Source: Pseudomonas tritici (GTDB lineage Bacteria; Pseudomonadota; Gammaproteobacteria; Pseudomonadales; Pseudomonadaceae). From it: a DNA stretch of 64,000 bases. Numbering within the stretch: position 1 is the stretch's first letter; each line of letters starts with the position of its first letter. The notes beneath the pieces are model-generated. The model was given only the letters and a program-made list of their open reading frames with translations. It made no database searches and was not told the origin of the DNA. A program made the translations under genes and the position numbers. Location: contig NZ_CP077084.1 in assembly GCF_014268275.3 (NCBI RefSeq), positions 62,001 through 126,000 of the forward strand, read 5' to 3'. Shown here piece after piece: positions 47,699 through 56,730 of the stretch.

Positions 47699-48676
47699 AT
47701 GCAATCAGCCAACAACGTGATGGTGCTCTACACCGGCGGCACCATCGGCATGCAGGCCAGCGCCAACGGCCTGGCCCCGGCATCCGGTTTCGAAGCGCGC
47801 ATGCGCGAGCAACTGGCCGACGCGCAGGTGCCGACGTGGCGCTTTCTGGAAATGTCACCGCTGATCGACAGCGCCAATATGACCCCCGCCTACTGGCAGC
47901 GCCTGCGCACCGCCGTCGTTGAGGCCGTGGACGCAGGCTGCGATGCCGTATTGATCCTGCACGGTACCGACACCCTGGCCTACAGTGCGGCGGCCATGAG
48001 CTTCCAACTGCTGGGCCTGCCGGCACCGGTGGTGTTCACCGGCTCGATGCTGCCCGCCGGCGTGCCCGACAGTGATGCCTGGGAAAACGTCAGCGGCGCG
48101 CTGCAAGCCTTGGGCAAAGGCTTGGCGCCAGGTGTGCACTTGTACTTCCATGGCGCGCTGATGGACCCGACGCGCTGCGCGAAGATCCGCAGCTTCGGGC
48201 GCCATCCCTTCGCCGCCTTGCAACGCCAGGGCGGTGTGCCGCGCGCCACCGCCTTGCCTGCTGCGTTGGAGTATCGCCAAGCCAAGGGCCTCGCCACGGT
48301 CGGCGTACTGCCGCTGGTGCCGGGTATCGACGCGGCGGTGCTGGACGCAGTGATCGGCAGCGGCATTCAGGCGTTGATCCTGGAGTGCTTCGGCAGCGGC
48401 ACCGGGCCAAGCGATAACCCTGGGTTCCTCGCCAGCCTCCAGCGTGCGCAGGACCAGGGAGTGGTGGTGGTTGCGGTCACTCAATGCCATGAAGGCGGCG
48501 TGGAACTGGATGTCTACGAAGCCGGCAGCCGTTTGCGCGGCGTGGGCGTGCTGTCCGGTGGCGGCATGACCCGCGAAGCGGCCTTCGGCAAGCTCAATGC
48601 ACTGATCGGCAGCGGTTTGTCGTCCGACGAGACTCGAAGCCTGGTGGAAACCAACCTGTGCGGCGAACTGGGCTGA
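47699..48676 (+). CDS. L-asparaginase (AnsA-like)
   Basis: The 325-residue enzyme hydrolyses asparagine to aspartate and ammonia. Both catalytic motifs are present: TGGTIG at 12-17 (with nucleophile Thr15) and HGTDT at 88-92. No signal peptide is visible, so it should be cytoplasmic (type I). Its product feeds the nearby aspartate ammonia-lyase. The ATG at 47699 follows AGGAG. Confidence 0.92.
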   Translation: MQSANNVMVLYTGGTIGMQASANGLAPASGFEARMREQLADAQVPTWRFLEMSPLIDSANMTPAYWQRLRTAVVEAVDAGCDAVLILHGTDTLAYSAAAMSFQLLGLPAPVVFTGSMLPAGVPDSDAWENVSGALQALGKGLAPGVHLYFHGALMDPTRCAKIRSFGRHPFAALQRQGGVPRATALPAALEYRQAKGLATVGVLPLVPGIDAAVLDAVIGSGIQALILECFGSGTGPSDNPGFLASLQRAQDQGVVVVAVTQCHEGGVELDVYEAGSRLRGVGVLSGGGMTREAAFGKLNALIGSGLSSDETRSLVETNLCGELG

Positions 48677-48734
48677 CCCGCCGCCGTACATAAACACCGC
48701 CAAGCCTGGCCGAGCGATTTCTAGCATGGCAGCA

Positions 48735-48753
48735 CCCGAGGCACGACCTCGGG
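48735..48753 (+). terminator. Small hairpin between asparaginase and the DUF6543-like gene
   Basis: CCCGAGG and its inverse with a 5-base loop; no T run follows, so termination would be weak. Confidence 0.4.
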
Positions 48754-48784
48754 CGTTGCCATCACTCGCTCACCAGGACTTGCC

Positions 48785-51700
48785 ATGCCCGCCGCCAGCT
48801 CCACCGCCCCTCAACGGCACAACGCCGCCGCCGCCCTGCTCACCCAACTGTCCATCGGCCCCGCCTTTCGCGAAGTCGCCGCCCTGCTGCTGCGCGAACA
48901 ATTGCAGGAACGCTACCCGCACCTGGACATCAACCCCGACATTGCCATGGTCGGCACGGCCACCTGGAAAATCGCCGAAGACCAGGTGCTCACCGGCCCC
49001 ACCCACTACCATGCACTGACCGATATCCTCGAGCGCCAAGCGGTGTCGGGGGTGCCTGCCCTGTACATCGAAGGCGAACATTTCCTCACGCAACAACCCA
49101 TCGTCGAGCCGGCGTTGCACCTGCCGGTGCGCATCCAGGACATCGCAAGGATCCTCAACCTGCTGGCACCAGTGATGCTGCGGGCCTATCAGCAGCGGCA
49201 ACTGGATTTCTGGAACCAGCCCACCGGCAGCAGCGCCGCTCACTGGTATGAGCTGGCCGACACGCTGCGCAGCGTGTGGAACGTGGAGCAGGCACCGGGC
49301 TGGAGCAAGGACGATTGCCTGATCGCGCGCCAGGTGTCCCTCGCGCCAGACCTGGCCTATCGAAAAAGCCAAAACTCCTACGCCACCCGCGCCTATGTGC
49401 TGGACATCGATGGCGTGGACCCCGACGGCACCGCGCACCACCTGGACGATCACTTGATCACGGTGCTGATCGGCAAACAGCAGGAACAGGAAATCATCCT
49501 CTCCTATTCGCCGTTGCTCGGCTATCACCGCTACACCTCGCTGGCCAAGTTGGGCGGGCAAGTCCTCGACTGGGTGGATCCGTCCAAGAACCACACGAAA
49601 ATCCAGTGGCGCCTGGTCGAACCCGAGGGGGACTTTTTCGACTACCTGGCCTGCGAACTGGTGACGCTCCAGATCAAGGCCATCGGCGCCATCGACTTTG
49701 CCACCCTGCTGGACGATGCCAGCGATGCGCCGCTTGCCGCGCCGCCCAGCACCGAGCTTGCGGGCAAGGGCCCAGGTCCGCAGTGGTTCCAGCAGGCCTT
49801 GCCGGCTTGGCTCAGCGTGGCGCCCACCTCGGACCTGATCGCTTATTCGCGGCATATGAAGGACCTCGCGGCCCTCAATAACCGCAATGCAGGGGCGTCT
49901 TATCAGGATGGCATCGTGCCGATCCGCCAATACGCTCAGGAGCAGCTTCAGGCACAGATGCTCAAGGAGCATCCCGACGCCACCCACCTGATGCTCGACC
50001 GCTTTGACATCGTGGTGCAACGCCCGGTGATGTGGGGCACATTCGTGGTGCCTGGACAGATTGAAACTTCAGTGTTCAGCCTTGTGGACCTGGCCCTGCA
50101 AAACCTTATCGCCCTGCCCTGGGGCTCCCGCGCACTGCGCCCGAAAGGCGGCCAGGACCTGCCCGACTGGCTGACCATTGAGTATGTGAAAAACCTGATC
50201 ACCCAAGTCGATATCGGTCGCACCTACCCGGCCCTGATCAAAACCACACTGCTCGACGACCCGCAGGTCAGCGCCCAGCGCCAGCAGCTCTACAGCCAGC
50301 ACTTGCGCGTGCAACTGCCGTTGCTGGCACTGCAATGCAAGATCCGCGGGGAAGCCGGGATCGACGAGCGTGGCTACCGCTACGTGGTCGCGGTGATGGC
50401 AGACGAGGTGGCCGACCGCCAGGTGGATGGCTATCCGATCGTCATACGGCCACTGGCGTTTTCCCCCACGCGGCGGCTGGATAACTCGCAGGATGTGGTG
50501 GCGAATATGTTCGTGATCGCCCCGCAAGACCCTTCAGCCGGGCCCTGCCTGTTGTACCGGCCGCTGCTGGACCAACCCCTGAGCCAATACCCTTCACCCA
50601 GCAACTTGCTGTATGCCATCCAGCAATCCACCAGCCTGCGCGAATCGGTGCTGGCGTGGTTGCCTGACGACGTGCGCAGTGACTACGCCCGCTATGTGTT
50701 TCCCGGCGCATTGCCGTCGCCTTGGGCGGTGGTGGACTTCCTGGTAGACCCACTCAAGGCCTGGACCATGGGCGGGCCGATCGTTTTAGGCGAGCCGCCG
50801 CTCAATGGCGAGCCGTTCGCCGCCTTGTTCAAGGCCAACGCCAATGCCTTGGTAGAGCTGGCAGACCGGCAATCGGTGTCCAATGTCGAGGCGCGCTGGG
50901 CCAGCTTCAAACACGCTGGCTGGTTGATCTTCAATAGCACCTTGCCGTTTCTCGGCGGTGCGGTGGGCGCCGCCGCGTGGATCTGGCAGATCATGGAGCA
51001 GTTGCAGGCGGTTGCCGATGCGCAGCAGCAACCGGATGAACAAGCCGCCTGGGCCGCCTTCACCGATCTGCTGCTGAACCTCGGCGTGGCGATCGCGTTG
51101 CACTGTGTGAGCCGTAACGCGCCACGCCGCACTGGTAAGGCGAGCACGCCCCAGGCGCCACCCCGCTCGTTGCTCAAACCCGTACCGGCGGTGGTCAAGC
51201 TGGCGACTGTCGCCCCCGAGCAACTGGCCGAAAGCCATACGCGCCCGGTGCACACCAGCGGCGCGGTGAACCGCTCGCCTGCGCGCCTGGGCATCGTACT
51301 CGACAGCTTCAAGGTGGAAAAACCCGCCGCCCTGGGCGACCCCATCAGCACCACCGGTCCCCTCCAGCATCTGTGCCAGATCGGTCACGACTACTATGCC
51401 CTGGTGGGTGCGCGCTGGTTCCAGGTGCGCGTCGATGAAAACGACAGCGTGATTATCGTCGACCCCAAGCGCCCCGGTCGCACCGGACCGCCGCTGATCA
51501 GCAACCGCCTGGGTGCCTGGTTTGTCGATACGCGCCTGCGCCTGCGCGGTGGCGGCCCCAAGCGCTTGATCAGCAAAGCCCAGACCCTCGCGCAAAAGCG
51601 CGCCGAGATGTTGCGCAAACAGTTGAGCGATTTCGAGGCCGAGAAGAAAAAGGCCCAGGATGAATTGCAGCAGGCACACAGGGCCATGTCAGAGCCCGGC

Positions 51701-53392
51701 CCTTCCACATCGACCGCCGCCAAGCGGCGCCAATACCTGCAAAAACTGCACACCCAGAGCGAAGACTACGAAAGTGCCTTGCAGAACCTCAAAGAGCTGA
51801 ACCTGCATGCGCCATTACCGGACTACCCGCAAAAAGCCCTCAACTACGTCAAGGCCCAGACCGAACTGACCAGCGCCGGCATCCGCGAAACCATGACCGA
51901 GTTCACCCCCGCGCTGCGGTCGGTGCTGGACCTGATTGAACGCCAGGCCGACGAGCCTCAGGATCGCTACATTGAAGAAGCCCAGCGCATGAATACCCTG
52001 AGCCAGGAAATGCTCACGCACTTGGAATACATGCAGACCCGCTTCACTGAACTGCAGAAACTGGCCAAGGACGGCACCCGGCTGATCAGTACGACCCAGG
52101 GCACTTTGCCGGCCTACAGTGTCGATGATCTAAAAGCCCTGCAAGTGACCATGGCGCGCAACCTGTGCCTGCCCAAAGATACCCTTGCCAGCCTGCCGGA
52201 AGCCTGGCATACCATCGACCAGATTGTCGACAGCGCCGATGTGGCCCTGCAATGCCTGCGCGACACCTTGCGCGAACACAGCGACAGCCGCCTCGATGAA
52301 CGCATCGACACCTTGAGCAGCCTGGTGGAACAGTTCCAGTTGCTTGATGAGCGCCTGACGGACTTCACCGAGCAATACGCCGATCACGCCATCCAGGCCC
52401 CCGTCCAAGGCCTGCGCGAGCAATTTGCCGCGTTCAACCGGCGTGCGATCAGCAACCTGGCCTTGCTCAGTGCCGAACGCACTATCCTGAAAAACCGCCC
52501 CACGCCGCTCCCGACCCCGCCCCGGCCGCAGAAAAAGTTCATCCGCACCCGCTACAGTGGCTTGCTGATCGGTGAACCGCGCCTATCGGATGTCGGGCAG
52601 GAAACCGGCCTGGTGGATATTCGCTCGCCGCTGACGCATAAAGTGGTCGCGACCTACCATGAAAAAAACCAGGGCATATGGGTCGAGCGCCTGAAAACAC
52701 CCCCCCACAGTCCACCGGTGGTGGATTTGCTACAGAGCATCGTCAACGGCCAGGACCTGCTCGACACGCTGCCCGCTTTCCTGCAACGCGCCGAAACCCA
52801 TGCCGCCCAGGCAGACCGCACACCCATCGGCATCGAACACCTGTATCACCACCGCGCCCTGCAACTGGAAAAGGCCATGGCCGCCATCGACACGGCGTTG
52901 ACCCGCAGCAATGCGACAGGCAGCTCGAACCTGTCGGCCAGCACGGTTAACAAAGCGCTGAATGCGGCGGCTGAAAATCTCTACCGGCAAAGCAACGTGC
53001 ACGTGGAAAAACTGCTCAAGCAGCGCCCGCCGACGGTGGCGGCGGTGCAATGGCTCAAAAGCCATAACGCGATCAGCATCAAGAAAACCCAGACTCGTCG
53101 CCGCGTGAAAAGCCTGCGTCCGGACTACCTGGACGAGTACACCATCAGCGAACGCGGCACCCAGCAAGTGCTTTGGTATGCACACTTTCACTACAGCACC
53201 AGCTGGATTCCGGCCAAGGCATACCTCAGTGCGCGCCTCAAAACCGTGGAGGAACACCGCGTGGGCCTCGCTGCCGACAGTCCAACGCGCCTGAACAATG
53301 CACAGAAAACCGCGTTCTACCGCAGCGAGATCAGCCTGGAACAGGCACGCCAGCTGTTTTTCGAGAACACCGAGCTGGCGACTCAACCCTGA
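48785..53392 (+). CDS. Giant DUF6543-type (dermonecrotic-toxin-like) protein, function unknown
   Basis: The 1535-residue protein opens MPAASSTAPQRHNAAAALL and its first about 650 residues resemble the DUF6543/dermonecrotic-toxin N-terminal region found in many P. fluorescens proteins. A hydrophobic hairpin (HAGWLIFNSTLPFLGGAVGAAAWI, then LLLNLGVAIALHC) spans about 708-780 and may insert in a membrane. A charged coiled coil (AQKRAEMLRKQLSDFEAEKKKAQDELQQ) lies at about 938-965, then long helical segments. The last about 300 residues show no known catalytic motif and no NEL-type ligase Cys. No signal peptide is visible. ATG 48785 follows AGGAC. It stands alone, without chaperone or immunity gene, so I do not assign a secretion route. 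Confidence concerns the gene and family, not the function. Confidence 0.75.
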   Translation: MPAASSTAPQRHNAAAALLTQLSIGPAFREVAALLLREQLQERYPHLDINPDIAMVGTATWKIAEDQVLTGPTHYHALTDILERQAVSGVPALYIEGEHFLTQQPIVEPALHLPVRIQDIARILNLLAPVMLRAYQQRQLDFWNQPTGSSAAHWYELADTLRSVWNVEQAPGWSKDDCLIARQVSLAPDLAYRKSQNSYATRAYVLDIDGVDPDGTAHHLDDHLITVLIGKQQEQEIILSYSPLLGYHRYTSLAKLGGQVLDWVDPSKNHTKIQWRLVEPEGDFFDYLACELVTLQIKAIGAIDFATLLDDASDAPLAAPPSTELAGKGPGPQWFQQALPAWLSVAPTSDLIAYSRHMKDLAALNNRNAGASYQDGIVPIRQYAQEQLQAQMLKEHPDATHLMLDRFDIVVQRPVMWGTFVVPGQIETSVFSLVDLALQNLIALPWGSRALRPKGGQDLPDWLTIEYVKNLITQVDIGRTYPALIKTTLLDDPQVSAQRQQLYSQHLRVQLPLLALQCKIRGEAGIDERGYRYVVAVMADEVADRQVDGYPIVIRPLAFSPTRRLDNSQDVVANMFVIAPQDPSAGPCLLYRPLLDQPLSQYPSPSNLLYAIQQSTSLRESVLAWLPDDVRSDYARYVFPGALPSPWAVVDFLVDPLKAWTMGGPIVLGEPPLNGEPFAALFKANANALVELADRQSVSNVEARWASFKHAGWLIFNSTLPFLGGAVGAAAWIWQIMEQLQAVADAQQQPDEQAAWAAFTDLLLNLGVAIALHCVSRNAPRRTGKASTPQAPPRSLLKPVPAVVKLATVAPEQLAESHTRPVHTSGAVNRSPARLGIVLDSFKVEKPAALGDPISTTGPLQHLCQIGHDYYALVGARWFQVRVDENDSVIIVDPKRPGRTGPPLISNRLGAWFVDTRLRLRGGGPKRLISKAQTLAQKRAEMLRKQLSDFEAEKKKAQDELQQAHRAMSEPGPSTSTAAKRRQYLQKLHTQSEDYESALQNLKELNLHAPLPDYPQKALNYVKAQTELTSAGIRETMTEFTPALRSVLDLIERQADEPQDRYIEEAQRMNTLSQEMLTHLEYMQTRFTELQKLAKDGTRLISTTQGTLPAYSVDDLKALQVTMARNLCLPKDTLASLPEAWHTIDQIVDSADVALQCLRDTLREHSDSRLDERIDTLSSLVEQFQLLDERLTDFTEQYADHAIQAPVQGLREQFAAFNRRAISNLALLSAERTILKNRPTPLPTPPRPQKKFIRTRYSGLLIGEPRLSDVGQETGLVDIRSPLTHKVVATYHEKNQGIWVERLKTPPHSPPVVDLLQSIVNGQDLLDTLPAFLQRAETHAAQADRTPIGIEHLYHHRALQLEKAMAAIDTALTRSNATGSSNLSASTVNKALNAAAENLYRQSNVHVEKLLKQRPPTVAAVQWLKSHNAISIKKTQTRRRVKSLRPDYLDEYTISERGTQQVLWYAHFHYSTSWIPAKAYLSARLKTVEEHRVGLAADSPTRLNNAQKTAFYRSEISLEQARQLFFENTELATQP

Positions 53393-53464
53393 CCGGCAAC
53401 CCGCGTCAGGGCACGCGGCACACAACTTGCTCCATTGCCCCCTATACCCCGGCGCCGAGTTCCT

Positions 53465-54457
53465 ATGCTGCATTCACACCTGACCACCCTCAATGCCGTC
53501 TCGCTGGTGCTGGCGACCTTCAAGGACCTGGGCTTGCCCAGCGAGGCTCTGCTCGCCGGCAGCGGCATAGGCACCGCAGACTTGAGCCACGCCGACACGC
53601 GCATCACCACCTTCCAGGAGATGCAGGTGTGCGCCAACGCCGTGGCGCGCAAACGTGACATTGGCCTGGATCTGGGCCGGCGCATGCATGTGTCAGCCTA
53701 CGGCATGCTCGGTTACGCCCTGCTCACCTGTGCCACCTTCGGTGACGCTTTGAGGTTGGCGCTACGCTACCCGGCGCTGTTGGGAACACTTTTCGAACTG
53801 AGCCTGGAGGCGGATGGGGAATGTATCTGGCTGACCGCCAGCGACTACCGGGAAAACCCGGCCCTGACCGCGTTCAACGTGGAACTGTGCCTGGTGTCGC
53901 TCAAGGTGATCTGCGATGACCTGCTAGGAAGGCCCCTGCCGTTGCTGGGCGCACGTTTTGAGTATGCGGCGCCGAACTACCAGGCCCGTTACGCCGAATC
54001 ATTCGATTGCCGGCTGCAGTTCAATGGGCCGTCCAATGCCTTTGCCTTCAACCGAAGCTGGCTCAATCAACCGCTGCCCCTGGCCGACACCGTCACCCAT
54101 CGCGCCATGGCTGAGCGTTGCCGTAAACAGAACACCGAATTCACCGGGCGCCAAGCCTGGCTCGGGCGCGTGCGCCACCTACTCGGCGCGCAACTGCATG
54201 CGGCGCCGGGCCTGGAAGGGCTGGCCGGGCAGATGAACTGCTCACCACGCACCCTGCGCCGACACTTGCACGCCCTCGGGTGCAGCTACCAGGAACTGCT
54301 CGACGAACTGCGCTTCGAGCGCGCCAAGCAATGGCTGGGGGAGGATCAACTGCCGATCTGGCGCATCGCCGAGCAACTGGGTTTCAGTGAGACCGCAAGC
54401 TTTCGCCACGCCTTCGTGCGCTGGAGCGGCGTGGCCCCGAGTCACTTCCGCCCTTGA
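53465..54457 (+). CDS. AraC-family regulator with N-terminal arabinose-binding-like domain
   Basis: The 330-residue protein has an N-terminal domain of the Arabinose_bd/OruR type (about 1-200, LTTLNAVSLVLATFKDLGLPSEALLAGSGI) and a C-terminal AraC helix-turn-helix pair (about 235-330, LAGQMNCSPRTLRRHLHALGCSYQELL and IWRIAEQLGFSETASFRHAF). ATG 53465 is the chosen start; the frame is open ten codons upstream. It lies 72 bases after the DUF6543-like gene and 147 before the polyamine genes, so it could control either. Confidence 0.92.
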   Translation: MLHSHLTTLNAVSLVLATFKDLGLPSEALLAGSGIGTADLSHADTRITTFQEMQVCANAVARKRDIGLDLGRRMHVSAYGMLGYALLTCATFGDALRLALRYPALLGTLFELSLEADGECIWLTASDYRENPALTAFNVELCLVSLKVICDDLLGRPLPLLGARFEYAAPNYQARYAESFDCRLQFNGPSNAFAFNRSWLNQPLPLADTVTHRAMAERCRKQNTEFTGRQAWLGRVRHLLGAQLHAAPGLEGLAGQMNCSPRTLRRHLHALGCSYQELLDELRFERAKQWLGEDQLPIWRIAEQLGFSETASFRHAFVRWSGVAPSHFRP

Positions 54458-54604
54458 TCAGCGCACGGGCGCACAAGCAAGGGGCGAATAACGGACACAC
54501 CCGTTGGCCACTTCGATCCCCTTTTGGCCGCTCCTGCCGTTCTCTGGAAGCCCGCGCCCCGCAACACTGCCAGCATCCCACTGAGCCTGCGGAGAACAAC
54601 AACA

Positions 54605-55642
54605 ATGCTGACGATCTATTCCGACGATCACCATTTGCACCACGGCCGCTGTGAACTGATGGATGGGCAACTGATGCCCTGTTTCGAGATGCCGTCGCGT
54701 GCCGACCACGTGTTACAACGGGTCAAGGACCGCGAACTCGGCCCGGTGCAGGCGCCGCAGGATTTCGGCCTGGCGCCGCTGCAACGTATCCACAGCCGCG
54801 ACTACCTGGAATTTTTCAAAGGTGCCTGGGCGCGCTGGACTGAATTCGCCACCGACGGCGATCTGCTGCCGTATACCTGGCCAGCCCGTACGTTGCGCCG
54901 GGTATTGCCGACCAGCCTGCACGGCCAACTGGGTTACTACAGCTTCGACGGCGGCGCACCGATCACCGCCGGCACCTGGCAAGCGGCGTACAGCGCGGCG
55001 CAGGTGGCGCTGACCGCGCAACAGGCAATCCAGCAAGGCGCACACAGTGCCTTTGCGCTGTGCCGCCCGCCGGGGCATCACGCCGCCAGCGATTTGATGG
55101 GCGGTTATTGCTACCTCAACAACGCCGCCATCGCGGCCCAGGCATTTCTCGACCAGGGCCACAAGAAGGTCGCAATCATTGACGTGGACTACCATCACGG
55201 CAACGGCACCCAATCGATTTTCTATGAGCGCAGCGACGTGCTGTTCACCTCGATCCACGGCCACCCGGAAGCGGAATTTCCGTTCTTCCTCGGCTATGCC
55301 GACGAGCTGGGCGAAGGCGCGGGAGAAGGCTTCAACTTCAACTATCCGCTGCCTGCCGGTTCGGGTTGGGATCAATGGAGCGCGGCGCTGGACGAGGCCT
55401 GTAAGGAAACCGAACGCTATGACGCCGACGTCATCGTGGTGTCTCTGGGCGTAGACACGTTCAAGGACGATCCGATCTCCCAGTTCAAACTCGACAGCCC
55501 AGACTATTTGGCCATGGGCCGGCGCCTGGCTCGCCTTGGCAAACCCACGCTGTTCGTGATGGAAGGCGGCTACGCGGTGGAAGAAATCGGCATCAACGCC
55601 GTCAACGTGCTCGAAGGTTTCGAACAAGGAGCTACCCGATGA
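54605..55642 (+). CDS. aphA: Acetylpolyamine amidohydrolase (class II HDAC family)
   Basis: The 345-residue zinc hydrolase removes acetyl groups from N-acetylputrescine or N-acetylcadaverine. Signature segments are RPPGHHAASDLMGGYCYLNNAA (about 156-177, with the catalytic His pair), IDVDYHHGNGTQ (about 193-204, zinc Asp and His), and SLGVDTFKDDPISQFKL, the amidohydrolase version of the third zinc site. ATG 54605 begins MLTIYSDDHHLHHG. It overlaps the putrescine-binding protein gene as ATGA, matching the P. aeruginosa aphA neighbourhood; the symbol follows that similarity. Confidence 0.88.
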   Translation: MLTIYSDDHHLHHGRCELMDGQLMPCFEMPSRADHVLQRVKDRELGPVQAPQDFGLAPLQRIHSRDYLEFFKGAWARWTEFATDGDLLPYTWPARTLRRVLPTSLHGQLGYYSFDGGAPITAGTWQAAYSAAQVALTAQQAIQQGAHSAFALCRPPGHHAASDLMGGYCYLNNAAIAAQAFLDQGHKKVAIIDVDYHHGNGTQSIFYERSDVLFTSIHGHPEAEFPFFLGYADELGEGAGEGFNFNYPLPAGSGWDQWSAALDEACKETERYDADVIVVSLGVDTFKDDPISQFKLDSPDYLAMGRRLARLGKPTLFVMEGGYAVEEIGINAVNVLEGFEQGATR

Positions 55643-56730
55643 AGCTGCTCACTACCCTCGCCTTATGCGCCACGCTCTTGAGCGGCGCGGCCCTGGCCGA
55701 AGAAAAAACCCTCAAGGTCTACAACTGGTTCGACTACATCACCCCCAAGGCGCTTGAGGATTTCAAGGCGCAGAACCCGACCATCAAACTGGTCTACGAC
55801 ATCTTCGACACCAACGAAGCCCTGGAAGCCAAGCTGCTCACCGGCAACTCCGGCTATGACGTGGTAGTGCCGTCCAACGTGTTCCTGGCCAAGCAGATCG
55901 AAGCCGGTGTGTTCCAGCCCCTCGACCGCAGCCAGTTACCCAACTGGAACCACCTCGACCCCAAGCTGATGAAGCTGATCGAAGCCAACGACCCCGGCAA
56001 CAAATTCGCCGTGCCCTACATGTACGGCACCATCCTGATCGGCTTCAACCCCGACAAGGTCAAGGCCGCATTGGGGCCGAACGCACCGGTAGACAGTTGG
56101 GACCTGATCTTCAAGGAAGAAAACCTCAGCAAGCTCAAGCAATGCGGCGTAGCCTTTCTCGATTCGCCCTCGGAGATCCTGCCACTGGCCTTGCAGCACC
56201 TGGGCCTGGACCCCAACAGCAGCAACCCCAAGGACTACGTCAAGGCTGAAGCGCTGCTGATGAAGATCCGCCCCTACATCACCTACTTCCACTCCTCCAA
56301 GTACATGGCCGATATCGCCAACGGCGACATCTGCGTGGCCGTGGGTTACTCGGGCAGCTTCTCCCAGGCCGCCAACCGCGCCAAGGAAGCCAAGAATGGT
56401 GTGACGGTGGACATGCGCCTGCCTAAAGAAGGCGCGCCGATCTGGTTCGACATGCTCGCTATCCCCAAGGGCGCGCAAAACCCGCAGGACGCCTACACCT
56501 TTATCAACTACCTGCTGCAACCCCAGGTGATCGCGCCGGTGAGCGATTTCGTGGGCTACCCCAACCCGAACAAGGATGCGACCGAGTTGGTCGACCCGGC
56601 GATTCGCAACAACGCAAACCTGTACCCCACCGAGGCGGCGATGGCCACGCTGTACACCCTCAAACCGCTGGGGCGTGATGCCGAACGCGCGCGGACGCGG
56701 GCCTGGACCAAGATCAAATCGGGCACCTGA
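55639..56730 (+). CDS. Periplasmic putrescine/spermidine-binding protein (PotF/SpuD-like)
   Basis: The 363-residue precursor has a signal peptide (MKLLTTLALCATLLSGAALA) and begins its mature part EEKTLKVYNWFDYITPKALEDF, diagnostic of PotF-type receptors. The ligand-contacting regions YDVVVPSN (about 73-80) and GYSGSF (about 236-241) are present. It is coupled to aphA, but no permease or ATPase genes follow, so it must work with a transporter encoded elsewhere or feed sensory signalling. It converges on the MocR gene without a gap. Confidence 0.92.
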   Translation: MKLLTTLALCATLLSGAALAEEKTLKVYNWFDYITPKALEDFKAQNPTIKLVYDIFDTNEALEAKLLTGNSGYDVVVPSNVFLAKQIEAGVFQPLDRSQLPNWNHLDPKLMKLIEANDPGNKFAVPYMYGTILIGFNPDKVKAALGPNAPVDSWDLIFKEENLSKLKQCGVAFLDSPSEILPLALQHLGLDPNSSNPKDYVKAEALLMKIRPYITYFHSSKYMADIANGDICVAVGYSGSFSQAANRAKEAKNGVTVDMRLPKEGAPIWFDMLAIPKGAQNPQDAYTFINYLLQPQVIAPVSDFVGYPNPNKDATELVDPAIRNNANLYPTEAAMATLYTLKPLGRDAERARTRAWTKIKSGT

